Below the pieces are notes generated by a model, which did no database searches, was not told the origin of the DNA, and saw only the letters and a list, made by a program, of their open reading frames with translations. The translations under genes were made by a program, and so were the position numbers. DNA of 26,433 bases from a virus, in IMG/VR virus record IMGVR_UViG_3300032304_000618, positions 1-26,433 of that record, one strand, 5' to 3'. Positions 1-9,631 of this stretch are shown piece after piece. Each line of letters begins with the position of its first letter. Position 1 is the stretch's first letter.

Positions 1-39
1 CGTATCGAAGTCATCATCCTCGTAGTCATAATTGGACAT
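1..39 (-). CDS. 5' end of an acidic phage protein, cut by the left edge
   Basis: Only 13 codons are inside the window, reading MSNYDYEDDDFDT, and the frame is open to the edge. The start is supported by GGGAGAAGG a few bases upstream on the minus strand. It follows the 471-residue virion-type gene in the same direction after a 128-base gap, so it probably continues the late operon. The Asp/Tyr-rich start could suit a scaffold or other structural protein, but nothing in 13 residues allows identification. Confidence 0.6.
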   Translation of the reverse strand, partial: MSNYDYEDDDFDT

Positions 40-131
40 AGGTCCTTCTCCCATTCTTGTTAGATTGACGCAAGCCTCACATTCACCTTGGGGAAAGTGG
101 TGTGGCTCTTGCTACTGGTTTTAATCTCACT

Positions 132-155
132 CCAACGGACCAGTCGTCCCGTTGG
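132..155 (-). terminator. stem-loop between late genes
   Basis: CCAACGG and CCGTTGG form a perfect 7-bp outer stem. Inner GGAC/GTCC pairing extends it with one bulged C and a 5-base loop. It lies between the stop at 168 and the start at 39. No run of U follows on the minus strand, so it is not a textbook intrinsic terminator and may instead be an RNA processing or stabilising hairpin. Confidence 0.4.
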
Positions 156-167
156 CAGGCTTGTTAT

Positions 168-1583
168 TTAGAAAGCGCCAGCACGTTCCCGTGATATCGC
201 ACTTGATGAAGCACCAGTCTGACCACTAAAAGTAGCCTTCTCTAGTCCTGCAATCTTTTGACGTTTAGTGCGTGCTTCTGTCTGTCCAGCAAGTCCAAAG
301 ACTTCTTGTTCTGCTGTTGTCTGGTTATATGCATCTTCTCCATAAATTGAAGCAAGTTGTGAACCACGTTGTAATCCACCTGCAATAGTTCCAAATCCTT
401 GCTGTGCTTGCGCCTTGGTAATACCAGCAGCGCCTAGTTCTTCTGCACGTGCCATACCAGTTTGTAGTCCTGATTGGATTGCAGCGCCACCAATTTCAGC
501 AGCAGTAACCTTACGCTTAATCTGTTCGATAGCGTTCGTTGGATCTAGTACATAAGCCAAGATATCTCCATTAGAGATACCTGGATAAAATTCTTTGAGT
601 GCCTTAGCAACTTCTGGGTTAGAGTTAAGTACACGATTCTGTGCTGTCTGAATGCGGTCTTCTAGTTCTACTGCAGATACATCTCCTGCTAGGAACTTCT
701 CGAATCCACTCTGGATACCCATTTCACCCTTTGTGTAATAGGACTCAGGCATACCATATCGACGCATTACATCCTGATACTGGTCTTCAGTACCGATGTA
801 CTCAGCCTCAGATAGTGCACGTAGACCCTTAGCCACACGCTGTGCGTTTGCAGCAAAGCGCTTCTTGTAGGCATCTGTTTCACGTAGGCGAAGTGTAAAC
901 TCTGATGGAGATACACCCTCTTCGATTAAAGACTTTAATGGGGTTACTAGTGCCTCAAGTCCATAGTTCTTAAACTCTGATAGCAATAGGTCATATGCTG
1001 AACGACGCTCTGCTTTGTTCTGATCTGCGATGAGTTTTGCTTGAGTGCCAGTCTCACGTAAGTTTACTTCGTAATCTACAAATGCTGCTTGGTCTGTAAA
1101 TGTCTGACCATCTGATGCAGTGTATACCTTAGTACCAGCACCACCATCTGTGCCAGCACCTTCATCAAACTGGAAACCAGTATCACCAGATACAGCATTG
1201 CTTGCATTAACGTTAAAGTTTAATGGACGTATCTTGCGATACTCACCTTGACCACCAGCGCCAGTGCGTACAAACTGAACCTTAAACCCAGCGGCTTGTT
1301 CTTCAGGAGTAAGTTCAATAGGTGCAGCAAAAGCCTTGTAGCCCTCTGTTACTCGCCTATTAAAATCAGCATTAGATTCATTAGCCAACTTCTTAAATGT
1401 TGCTGGGTTATCTTTGCCTGCTTCAATTTGCTCTTCGCTTAGTTCAAGAGTTTCTGCAGCATCTTTAAGTGCCTGGTCAATATCTTCCTGCTTGACTTTG
1501 CTTGTATCATTAGGTTCACCAAAGACTCGTCCTGCTGCTTCACCTGAATCAATTTGCATAAGTTCTGGATTATATCTAGCCAT
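168..1583 (-). CDS. putative virion protein, 471 aa
   Basis: I do not recognise a family. The protein is hydrophilic and largely helical in appearance, rich in Ala, Gln, Glu and Lys, with no signal peptide or membrane segment. The last third is low in complexity, with repeated Gly/Ala/Gln stretches (around residues 365-440), as in elongated structural or ejection proteins. AGGGG lies five bases before the ATG, and the gene begins just after the stop of the 548-residue gene. Its place at the end of a block of large leftward genes after terminase and portal makes a structural role likely by context only. Confidence 0.7.
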   Translation of the reverse strand: MARYNPELMQIDSGEAAGRVFGEPNDTSKVKQEDIDQALKDAAETLELSEEQIEAGKDNPATFKKLANESNADFNRRVTEGYKAFAAPIELTPEEQAAGFKVQFVRTGAGGQGEYRKIRPLNFNVNASNAVSGDTGFQFDEGAGTDGGAGTKVYTASDGQTFTDQAAFVDYEVNLRETGTQAKLIADQNKAERRSAYDLLLSEFKNYGLEALVTPLKSLIEEGVSPSEFTLRLRETDAYKKRFAANAQRVAKGLRALSEAEYIGTEDQYQDVMRRYGMPESYYTKGEMGIQSGFEKFLAGDVSAVELEDRIQTAQNRVLNSNPEVAKALKEFYPGISNGDILAYVLDPTNAIEQIKRKVTAAEIGGAAIQSGLQTGMARAEELGAAGITKAQAQQGFGTIAGGLQRGSQLASIYGEDAYNQTTAEQEVFGLAGQTEARTKRQKIAGLEKATFSGQTGASSSAISRERAGAF

Positions 1584-1585
1584 TA

Positions 1586-3232
1586 TTACCCCTGGAATCC
1601 GAAGTCACGTAGGACCTTAAGTACTGAATCTGATGCTTCAGTGCGAGCATTGTCTGTGTACTGCCAACGTGGATCCTTGCGAAGAACTCGTTGGAAATCA
1701 TAGAGAGACATTTCCTTCTCTGGTCCAATTGCAGAACGCAATGTTCCATCATTAAGGTTAATAGAATCAGGTGCTACTTCTAGCACAGCAGCCATAAGGT
1801 TCTTGTATGGTGCATAGATGTTTGCCAGATCAAGACCCTGGTCTAGTAGGTTTGCTACCTTATCTGGTAGACCTAACTTAGCCTGGCTTCTGATTGTATT
1901 CTGGAATGTCTCTACTGACTCACCTACTGCTAGGCGTTGCATCCAGTTATTGATTTGATCTTTGAATGTAGTATCTAAATCAAAGCCGTTAGCACGTGCT
2001 GTTGCACGCAACTTTGTTAGGTCTGCGCCTACTGATCCACCTAGTTGAGTACCAGGCTTGTACGAGATAAGTGCAGCCAATTCACGATTGATGATATTTA
2101 CATCTTTATCATTGGCTGAGTCGTACATCTTCTTAACAAAAGCATCAAGGCGCTTTGGATCCATAGTTCCAGTAAGACCTGATGCAGTTGCTTCGATGAA
2201 TGCCTTAGCAGATGCAAGACCACGAGCATAACCAGATGTTGTATTTAACTGACCAATCTTAGAAAGAATTGCATCTTTCTTTTCTTGTGTATCAGCCATT
2301 TCCAACTGCTTGTTGTACTTGTCAAGAGTTTCGTTGTATTCTCTGCGTTGTGCATCACGAGCACGATATGTGCTAGCGTTGCGAATAGCCCATTCAGATG
2401 CATTAAGACGACGGAGAAACTCTGATTCTTCCATATCGTCTTTAGCAGTTGCTGGATCACCAACAGCGTCAATAAGAATCTGCTTGAGTTCTGGGTCATA
2501 CAAGAAGATAGAATCTACATTGTCGTATTTAGAACGAGCAAGAGCATAGATAGCATTGATGTCTTCATTGCCAGTAGCAGTCTTAGTGCCAGTAACGGTA
2601 CGAGCACTTGCTTTTCTGATGCCTTCTAAGGTTGTTGTATCGACTACATCTTCTTGAGCAAATGCTGTAGTTGATGGGGTCTTAACTGGCTTAGCATCAG
2701 GCTTTACTTGTTGGTTAACTGCTGGAGTTGTTACTTTTGGCTTGGCTGCTGCTGCCTTAGATGCAGCAGTTTCAGCAGCAGGAGTAACTGCAGTACCAGT
2801 AGTCATTTGGACATTACCCATTGGACCAGTCTTTGCTGCTGCTGCAGGCTTTACCTTAATTTCAGGAAATGTTTCTTCAACCTTTGGAGCAATAGAATTA
2901 AACTTGTCAGTCAAATCTTTTTGATCGGACTTTAGTTGAGTTGTGTCTTCTCCACGAGCCTCAGCCTTAGCAATTGCTATTTGCTTTTCTTTTATTTTTG
3001 TTTGAAGATTGCTATAATCTTTTGCTGTCTTTTCTAACTTCTTTGCTTTTGCAAGTTCATCAAAGATTGTTTTGATATCTGCATCAAGAGTATTGATTAA
3101 ACCATTAAGTCTTTTAACCTCAGCATCTGACACGCTTTTGCGGCGTTCTTCTACAAGTTTACGCTTCTCTTTTACTTTAGCGCTGTATTGGTTACTAAGT
3201 CTAGTTAACTTAGCGGTGACTGGATTAGCCAT
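1586..3232 (-). CDS. putative virion protein with N-terminal coiled coil, 548 aa
   Basis: Residues 1-110 are dense in Lys, Glu, Leu and Ala with heptad-like spacing, indicating a coiled coil. A Pro/Ala/Thr-rich linker follows (about 130-205), then a mixed helical region. The C-terminal segment around LRKDPRWQYTDNAR followed by VLRDFGFQG looks like a compact capping motif. GGAGGGG precedes the ATG and is itself encoded by the end of the upstream gene; the stop and start share a base in TAATG. This tight coupling with neighbouring large genes suggests a virion component. No enzymatic motif is visible. Confidence 0.7.
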   Translation of the reverse strand: MANPVTAKLTRLSNQYSAKVKEKRKLVEERRKSVSDAEVKRLNGLINTLDADIKTIFDELAKAKKLEKTAKDYSNLQTKIKEKQIAIAKAEARGEDTTQLKSDQKDLTDKFNSIAPKVEETFPEIKVKPAAAAKTGPMGNVQMTTGTAVTPAAETAASKAAAAKPKVTTPAVNQQVKPDAKPVKTPSTTAFAQEDVVDTTTLEGIRKASARTVTGTKTATGNEDINAIYALARSKYDNVDSIFLYDPELKQILIDAVGDPATAKDDMEESEFLRRLNASEWAIRNASTYRARDAQRREYNETLDKYNKQLEMADTQEKKDAILSKIGQLNTTSGYARGLASAKAFIEATASGLTGTMDPKRLDAFVKKMYDSANDKDVNIINRELAALISYKPGTQLGGSVGADLTKLRATARANGFDLDTTFKDQINNWMQRLAVGESVETFQNTIRSQAKLGLPDKVANLLDQGLDLANIYAPYKNLMAAVLEVAPDSINLNDGTLRSAIGPEKEMSLYDFQRVLRKDPRWQYTDNARTEASDSVLKVLRDFGFQG

Positions 3233-3996
3233 TATCCCCTCCCAATAAACTTGTTGAACGCTTCATAAAATCCCATAACGCTACTTGCTCGTGCAGGATC
3301 ACCCTTAGATACTTCTTCGATAAGGAATGACTCTGGGTCAAACGCAGCCTCAGTTACGATCTGGCGCTGTACTCCACCACCCATATCCTTGTACTCTGTT
3401 TTTGCAAGGTTCTTTGGGTTAGCCAATTGCTTTTCGATGTTCTTTGTATACTTGGCAATCTGTGCCTTAGACGCACCGCTACCTGTTAGGTCACGGAATA
3501 CCTTGTCGATAGTTGCTTCAATTGTGTCAGGGCTATACTTGCGCTGTTGCTGGATTACATTGAATCCACCACCACCGCCACCTCCTGCACCACCATCATC
3601 AGCAGTCTGCTTAGATAGAAATGATTCAAGGTTATCTATCGGAGTAGTCTGTTGTGCTGCAGCAGGAAGTGCTGTAAATCGCTCACGTGTGTAAGCATTG
3701 AGATCTTCATAGGCATTAAAGTATGCATCTTGTAACTTTAGAGTTGGCTTACCAGTAACATCTCCACGGTAATAGCCAGCAGCCTTTAACTTCTGCGACA
3801 AAGCCTTGCGGTAGTCAGCAGTAAATCCTTCAAAGTCTTGTAATAGTTTGTTTCTGTCTGCAAGTAATGGTTCTGTAGCGACAACATCTACGAGAGCGGT
3901 ACCTTGGTATCGCTTGGTCTTTGCTGTTGTTCCACCTGTGATAATGACTCCTGCTGGTACCTTCTTTGGGTCAAAAGGTATGAATGTCTCTGCCAT
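3232..3996 (-). CDS. putative virion protein with poly-Gly hinge, 254 aa
   Basis: A glycine-only stretch at about residues 136-144 divides the protein into two halves. The N-terminal half contains a segment around KLKAAGYYRGDVTGKPT that faintly resembles a peptidoglycan-binding repeat (inference; the match is weak). The C-terminal half is helical and Lys-rich. The ATG overlaps the stop of the 1611-residue gene in TAATG, and its own stop overlaps the next start in the same way, so the three genes are translationally coupled. Function is unknown; the context is structural. Confidence 0.7.
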   Translation of the reverse strand: MAETFIPFDPKKVPAGVIITGGTTAKTKRYQGTALVDVVATEPLLADRNKLLQDFEGFTADYRKALSQKLKAAGYYRGDVTGKPTLKLQDAYFNAYEDLNAYTRERFTALPAAAQQTTPIDNLESFLSKQTADDGGAGGGGGGGFNVIQQQRKYSPDTIEATIDKVFRDLTGSGASKAQIAKYTKNIEKQLANPKNLAKTEYKDMGGGVQRQIVTEAAFDPESFLIEEVSKGDPARASSVMGFYEAFNKFIGRG

Positions 3997-6900
3997 TAGT
4001 CACCAATCAATCTGCTAAATAGAACGCTGTATGTAGATACTGCATTAGGATCTCCTGCTGCAATTTCCTGTAAGCGTAGTTTTAATGATTCTTTGTAGGA
4101 CTTACGGATTTTAATATCGCGGTCTGAACTTGAGTTGTACTGAGTAGTAGTGATAACTTCATAGTCATCATACTCACGTACCATCTCACGCAAACGGCTG
4201 ATAGTAGGTCCAGTAAGGTTTGGTTCTTTAATCATCTCACGTAGATCAGCAAATGCTGCATCACGCTTGATGGTGTTTTCTGCTGCACTAGCAAACTCCA
4301 TACGAAGTAGTGGACGTGCTGCTAGGAATTCCTTAAACCAGGCTTGCCAGTTGTCATTAACAATAGAACGCTCACGATCTGTAAAGGAGTTCGTTAATGC
4401 TTCATCACGAATAGCCTTTTGTGAGTAGTAGACCTGCTCATCCTTGGCTACTGATACTTCCTTCAGGTAATCACCGATCAACTTCTTTTGGCGATATCCT
4501 TCATTCATCAATGTCTGGTAAGCATCGTAGGTAAACTCGCCAGTGTTTGGAATCAAGAATGCTGAACCCTGTGGGTATCTCTTAACCAAACCACGGTTAT
4601 CTTCTACCCACTTTGATGCTGCATTACTGGACTGGAAGTATGGCAATACCTGTGGATCTGACTCATTAACAGTAAATGGAATCTGATTAGGGAAGTACTT
4701 CACCCAATCTGCCATTGCCTCACCATATGGATCCTCAGATCCCTGCTCAGCGTACTTGTTAATCAGTTTGTTCCAGGTCTGCTTGAAGTTAACGTTGCCG
4801 TTATCTCGTGCCCACTCAGCCATATCTGATTTTAGAGATACAGATGGGCTTGCTGGAGCAAAGAATCCTGCTACGAAACGAACACCAAGAATACTTTGAA
4901 CACTTGCTTCTAGTGATTCTTGATACGCCTTTATTTCACCTGGAGATGCACCTGCACCTGGTGTTCTTCCTGCCGCTTCAAGATATGTTACAGCCTTGCG
5001 AAATGCTGATGCGTATTGGGATTCACGTTCATCCTTATTCATAGTGGCAAGTAATCTATTTACGTGTGCTGGAAGCAATGCGTTAATAAACGGTTGATCT
5101 TGTCCAATAGGTCCAAGTGTTGCACGCTCTACTGTTCCTAGTTCCTTACCAATACGAGCAACAATTGCGTTCTCTGATTTAGCAAGGCTTGGTACTAGAG
5201 AATAGATGGTGTTTAGCGGTAATGCCGCTAATGGACCAGAGAATGTTGGCATCCAAGACTCAGGATCAAAGGATGGTGTAAGCATCTTTAACTTTGCACT
5301 GAACTCTAGCGGTAGCGGTGCTACGAACTTGTCTCCAAGACCAAATACATCTAGTGCTTTCTTCATTGCACCGTAGACTGGAGCCAATCCAGGGTAAACG
5401 AAGTACGCTTCTCCCTGGTCATCCTTTTGTACGAACCCAGAATGGCTTACGCCTTCATAAGTTAGCGCCGCTTTCTGTATAGCCTCTGGGTTATACTTAG
5501 CAGTACGGTATAAACGACGATAAAAGTCTTCAGTTGCACGATAGAAACGAGCAAAGTTACGTGCAGACCACGCTAACTGTGTGCGAAGTGCAGGGTTATC
5601 TACAAATGCAAGGGTAGATTCCAGTGCAAGTTCCTCAGATATGCGTACAATCTGCGACTTTGCTGCATCTGTTGCTGCTTCAAGGGCTACAGGATCTGTA
5701 ATTCCCTTGGTGTACAGGTTAATTAAGTCTTCTGCGTAGCCACCAGGTGCGTTAAGGTCATCGTAGTAGCGAACTGCAGCGTTAACCACCAATGGTTCAC
5801 GTGAGAAACGTGCGTTTGATTCACCTAACCAGGTCCATCCACGCTTAGATAAGTCAGTAAGGATATTCTTACTTTCCATTACTGGCATAAATGCAGGTCC
5901 TGCTACAGATGCTGGAAGATCTGCAATGTTTGTTGGCAGGTCTTCTAGGTTAAAGTCTTCTAAATCTATGTAAGCGTTACCTTGGTCATCTACTTTACGA
6001 ATCTTACCTAATAATTCCATATTAACAGACTTGCCATCTTGACGACTGAAGAGATTCTTTAGATCATCATAGATTGCTGCAGCGTGCTGCTGTGGTGTGT
6101 AGCCTTCTTTTGAATATCGAATAAAAGTTGATAGTTCGTCACCGAATGATTGGATATATGGTGCTAACTGATCAACAAATTCTTGCTGTGTAATCTTATC
6201 GTCAAAGAGTTGGATAGCACGTCCACCGATATCATCGGTTCCACGTGTAATGATGTTCCAACCCCAGGCAAGTTTACCTTGGTCATCAATAAGAGACTTT
6301 TGTGTAAAGCCACTGCCACCGATTGGACGCATTGCTCTGTTGTTATATGTAAGAGCAACAGTCTTTCCGTTACGATCTGCAGTTACTGCTGCACGTGATG
6401 ATGCGTTAAGACCGCTAACAGCATTAGATGCACCTTCACCTGCTCCGCGCAGGAGTGTTTCTAAATTTCCATACTTAACAAAGTCTTTAATATGTGATGG
6501 CAGTTTCTCGATAATGTCTGCATTAGCAACATCATCAATCTTAGAACCTAGTAGTGCCTCTGCCATAATAATACGGCGTTGCTCTAATCTTTGACGTGGA
6601 GTTAAACCACGATAAGTAGCAACTTCTTCTTTGGTAAGAATTCCACGTTTGACAAGATCATCAATAGCACCTACTTCACCGTCAACTGCCTTAAGGCGAG
6701 TTCTGAAATACTCTTGATCCTTACGCTTTACAATGCGGTTAACCATACCTAGGTCTTGTCCAGAGCCTAAGCGAATCTTAGTTGCTGTGCGACGTGAACG
6801 AGCAGTCTTAAGAATTGACTGACCATTAAGAATACCCATTGTGTAATCTTCAATAGCGTTACGTACTGGGAAACGAGGACCTGCGATAGTTCCAAATGTC

Positions 6901-8831
6901 CAAGCATCAACTATGCGCTCAGCACCTTCTTTGTACTGCATACCTAATACACGACTTAGGAAAGACTCACGTCCTGCAAAGCGCTGCATATCACGCAAAC
7001 CAATAACACGAGAAACATTAGATGTTTGTGCAAAGTACAATGCGCTATCAAAGCCGTCAACCTCTGATGGAATAGAACCATCTGCTGAACGTGCAGAATA
7101 TGTAGCACCTGTAAAAAGTTCATCTGAGATTGCGCCAAGTAATCTGCGTCCACCCTCAGTCTTATCTAATCCGATAAGGTTTCCAACTGTTGATTGGATA
7201 CCCTTCATCATTACTTTACGTTGACCAATATCTGCTGATGCATAGATTTCGGTAAATGCTCTAGCGTGGTATGAACCTAAAGCCATACGTGCGTAGCGGA
7301 AGAAATCCTGTGTTGCTGTCTTTGATGAATGGTCAAAGGCTTCATCATCTATCAGGGAAGCAATAGGTGTGAACTTGGCTTTGATGCGATCAATACGATT
7401 AGCAAAGTACTCTGGAGTAAACTTCTTAATGTTCTGACGGCCTTCAATAATTCTCTGTGCAAAATCTGCACCTGCTTCTACTGGAGATAGTGTCTCAGTA
7501 CCTACGACAGCCTGAAGCAATGCTGCATCATCTGTTAATTCCATTGTTTCGATAAGAGCGCGAGAATCTTTATCAAGATCAAATACACGTCGTCCAGTAG
7601 TTAATGCAAGTACTCGTGCCTTACGTGCAGTTGTCATACGTGGTGCTAACTTGATACGAGCACCAGCCTGACCATAAAGCATAGTCTCAACCTTTGAGGC
7701 ATCTGATAGGAAAGCCTTAGCAGTATCTAGATCCCACTTACCACCAAACTCCTTTTCGCCAAAAGACTTGAAGGTAACAATAAAATCATCTTTTAGTTCT
7801 GGTAAAAGGTCGTTAAGTGCAGTACGTGCTGCAATAATATCCTCATTTACTCCTGAGTTCTTTGCAGAAACATACTTTGTAAAAAGATCTGTGTAATCTG
7901 TCCACAGATTCTGTACATTCTTTGTACCAAAGATATCTGTAGTATCAAAATACTTAGATACCTTTTCAGCGCTGCCAAGTTTTGCAGTTGCTGCATACTT
8001 TCCAGTAATCTTAAGAGCCTGTGACCCACCAAGATAAATCTTGCGTGCCTTGCCTAATGCAAGTGTTGGATCCATAAAGATTCGGTAGGTCGCATCTGTT
8101 GCACCTGAGATCCAAGAATATAGTGGACCCTTACCCTCTAAATCTTTAGGCAGAAATAGGTTTGCTAACTGACGGCCTGGAGAATACTTAGCAGCATTTA
8201 CCTCTGCAAGTGCATCACGAAGTAGCGGATCAATAATGTCGCCTGTTTCGCTTTGCTGTGCTTGAGCAGCAATCTTCTTTTCTTCTTCATTTTGTGCTTC
8301 TGCAAAGATAACTTCTGGAGCAACACCTGCAGCAATGCGCTTGGCTACGTTTACACGTGCTGCACCATAGCGAGATGTTGCAGTGTTAATGCGATCTTGG
8401 ATGAATACGTTCTCACCATCACGACCTGCCTTACCCCAGGCATCACCAAAGTTAACGTTCTCAGTTACTGAGATAGCACCAGCACGATAGATGCGAGTCA
8501 TTGTATCTGATGCATAATCTAATACATCAAACAAAGTCTTTGCTGCTTGCTTGTAAGGACTAAATGCATAGTGAGCAGCAGTTTCCAACCAAGAGCGACT
8601 AGGTTCATCTGTGTCTGGTTTGTTAGTACCAGTCAGTGCTACTAATGATTGCTTCTTGTTGTCAGGCATTTTGTTAAATGCATCGTATGCGTACTCTTTA
8701 GGAAGATCTGATAAGCGTTGATGCATAGATAGCGCTGATGCAAGACCATCGATTTGACGAGTCTGTGACGGATTAAGACCTGCACGAAATGCAGCCTGCG
8801 ATAAGTTAGAGTTCTTTGGCGTTTCTGCCAT
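3996..8831 (-). CDS. giant putative virion/ejection protein, 1611 aa
   Basis: This is by far the largest gene in the window. It opens with an Asn/Ser/Gln-rich stretch and continues as soluble, mostly helical sequence with many Lys/Arg/Asp-rich segments and no signal peptide. I see no SLT, NlpC/P60 or polymerase motif. A short aromatic and Arg-rich segment near residue 1130 (ARNFARFYRATEDFYRRLYR) is distinctive. Tape-measure proteins normally show long repeats or membrane helices, which are not evident, so a podovirus-type internal ejection protein is the better guess (inference from size and position). Start and stop are both coupled to neighbours through TAATG. Confidence 0.75.
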   Translation of the reverse strand: MAETPKNSNLSQAAFRAGLNPSQTRQIDGLASALSMHQRLSDLPKEYAYDAFNKMPDNKKQSLVALTGTNKPDTDEPSRSWLETAAHYAFSPYKQAAKTLFDVLDYASDTMTRIYRAGAISVTENVNFGDAWGKAGRDGENVFIQDRINTATSRYGAARVNVAKRIAAGVAPEVIFAEAQNEEEKKIAAQAQQSETGDIIDPLLRDALAEVNAAKYSPGRQLANLFLPKDLEGKGPLYSWISGATDATYRIFMDPTLALGKARKIYLGGSQALKITGKYAATAKLGSAEKVSKYFDTTDIFGTKNVQNLWTDYTDLFTKYVSAKNSGVNEDIIAARTALNDLLPELKDDFIVTFKSFGEKEFGGKWDLDTAKAFLSDASKVETMLYGQAGARIKLAPRMTTARKARVLALTTGRRVFDLDKDSRALIETMELTDDAALLQAVVGTETLSPVEAGADFAQRIIEGRQNIKKFTPEYFANRIDRIKAKFTPIASLIDDEAFDHSSKTATQDFFRYARMALGSYHARAFTEIYASADIGQRKVMMKGIQSTVGNLIGLDKTEGGRRLLGAISDELFTGATYSARSADGSIPSEVDGFDSALYFAQTSNVSRVIGLRDMQRFAGRESFLSRVLGMQYKEGAERIVDAWTFGTIAGPRFPVRNAIEDYTMGILNGQSILKTARSRRTATKIRLGSGQDLGMVNRIVKRKDQEYFRTRLKAVDGEVGAIDDLVKRGILTKEEVATYRGLTPRQRLEQRRIIMAEALLGSKIDDVANADIIEKLPSHIKDFVKYGNLETLLRGAGEGASNAVSGLNASSRAAVTADRNGKTVALTYNNRAMRPIGGSGFTQKSLIDDQGKLAWGWNIITRGTDDIGGRAIQLFDDKITQQEFVDQLAPYIQSFGDELSTFIRYSKEGYTPQQHAAAIYDDLKNLFSRQDGKSVNMELLGKIRKVDDQGNAYIDLEDFNLEDLPTNIADLPASVAGPAFMPVMESKNILTDLSKRGWTWLGESNARFSREPLVVNAAVRYYDDLNAPGGYAEDLINLYTKGITDPVALEAATDAAKSQIVRISEELALESTLAFVDNPALRTQLAWSARNFARFYRATEDFYRRLYRTAKYNPEAIQKAALTYEGVSHSGFVQKDDQGEAYFVYPGLAPVYGAMKKALDVFGLGDKFVAPLPLEFSAKLKMLTPSFDPESWMPTFSGPLAALPLNTIYSLVPSLAKSENAIVARIGKELGTVERATLGPIGQDQPFINALLPAHVNRLLATMNKDERESQYASAFRKAVTYLEAAGRTPGAGASPGEIKAYQESLEASVQSILGVRFVAGFFAPASPSVSLKSDMAEWARDNGNVNFKQTWNKLINKYAEQGSEDPYGEAMADWVKYFPNQIPFTVNESDPQVLPYFQSSNAASKWVEDNRGLVKRYPQGSAFLIPNTGEFTYDAYQTLMNEGYRQKKLIGDYLKEVSVAKDEQVYYSQKAIRDEALTNSFTDRERSIVNDNWQAWFKEFLAARPLLRMEFASAAENTIKRDAAFADLREMIKEPNLTGPTISRLREMVREYDDYEVITTTQYNSSSDRDIKIRKSYKESLKLRLQEIAAGDPNAVSTYSVLFSRLIGD

Positions 8832-9235
8832 TACAGACCTCTGGATACGGCTTGCTGATAAAGGATTGCTATTTCACCATCTGTGTCGTATGGAAGCATC
8901 TGAGAAAGAATGTCAGATAGTTTTTCTGACTGTGTTGCATAACCCATTACCTCTGGTCCTGGGCCTGGTCCTACTGCTACACCTGAAGTGATTGGCTCGT
9001 TAGGACGTTCTGTTGGTGCATATAATTCTGTGACAGGTGGTTGTTGTGCAGCCTGTGCTGCAGCCTGAACTTGACCTGTAGGTAAGCCGCGAACATCTGG
9101 TGTTCTAGCGGTAGGTGCTCCTGCTATTTGTTCTTGCATAGCCTTACGGTCACCATAATTTTGTGATGCTGGTAGATCTGTACGAACGGAGAATTTACCA
9201 GGACCTGATACGCCCCTGATTGGGTTATCTGCCAT
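8831..9235 (-). CDS. small Pro/Gly/Gln-rich phage protein, 134 aa
   Basis: No family recognised. The first 95 residues are low in hydrophobic core and rich in Pro, Gly, Ala and Gln, hence probably disordered. The last 40, from YATQSEKLSDIL to the end, could fold as two short helices. AGGAGG stands seven bases before the ATG and lies inside the end of the upstream gene, which overlaps by 11 bases. A small head or connector accessory protein is possible by position between the portal and the giant virion protein. Confidence 0.65.
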   Translation of the reverse strand: MADNPIRGVSGPGKFSVRTDLPASQNYGDRKAMQEQIAGAPTARTPDVRGLPTGQVQAAAQAAQQPPVTELYAPTERPNEPITSGVAVGPGPGPEVMGYATQSEKLSDILSQMLPYDTDGEIAILYQQAVSRGL

Positions 9236-9449
9236 CGGTTTCCTCCTGTATCTTTTCTAAATCATTTGTAAATTGTTCCCAAGCCTTGTTGACTTTGGAG
9301 TTTCTATTAGCATTGTAAATTGCTATTTCCATAATTTCTTCTGTAAAAGTTTGTACGGAACTTGCAAGATTATGCACAAGACCTGCAACGGTAACTAAGA
9401 AGTCGGCGAAATGTACTGGACGCGGAACATCGTTATTATTTTTATCCAC
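9225..9449 (-). CDS. small helical phage protein, 74 aa (GTG start)
   Basis: The product begins MDKNNNDVPRPVHFADFLVT and contains one amphipathic, moderately hydrophobic helix (residues 13-35) followed by a charged helix rich in Glu, Asn and Lys. The GTG start has AAAGG upstream. An internal ATG near residue 39 would give a much shorter protein and lose the hydrophobic helix. The hydrophobic stretch is too polar for a confident membrane segment. Unknown function; late-operon context. Confidence 0.6.
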   Translation of the reverse strand: MDKNNNDVPRPVHFADFLVTVAGLVHNLASSVQTFTEEIMEIAIYNANRNSKVNKAWEQFTNDLEKIQEETDGR

Positions 9450-9475
9450 GCCCAGTACCTTTCATTAGAATTATG

Positions 9476-9616
9476 TTATCCCTTTTTTACCGCATTGCCG
9501 CGACGACCTGCTGGCATCATTGATGGTACTACCTTGCCACCTGCTGGCTTGGAAGTATCCTTCTTGCCTTCGACTGGCTTTGACATTGGTGCTGTTGCAC
9601 GTGATCCTTTGTTCAT
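9476..9616 (-). CDS. tiny basic protein, 46 aa
   Basis: This gene fills the gap between the 74-residue gene and the portal gene. It starts MNKGSRATAPMSKPVEGKKD and ends RRGNAVKKG, rich in Lys, Pro, Gly and Ala with few acidic residues. GAGGGGG lies about six bases before the ATG, which supports translation. Its composition resembles the three basic proteins upstream near the terminase gene. It is likely disordered and could bind DNA or the portal; no homology is claimed. Confidence 0.6.
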   Translation of the reverse strand: MNKGSRATAPMSKPVEGKKDTSKPAGGKVVPSMMPAGRRGNAVKKG

Positions 9617-9631
9617 ATTTACACCCCCTCT

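Noticed and set aside
3389-3694. Plus-strand open frame with a poly-Pro tract
   Set aside because: Mirror of the poly-Gly hinge of the 254-residue gene.
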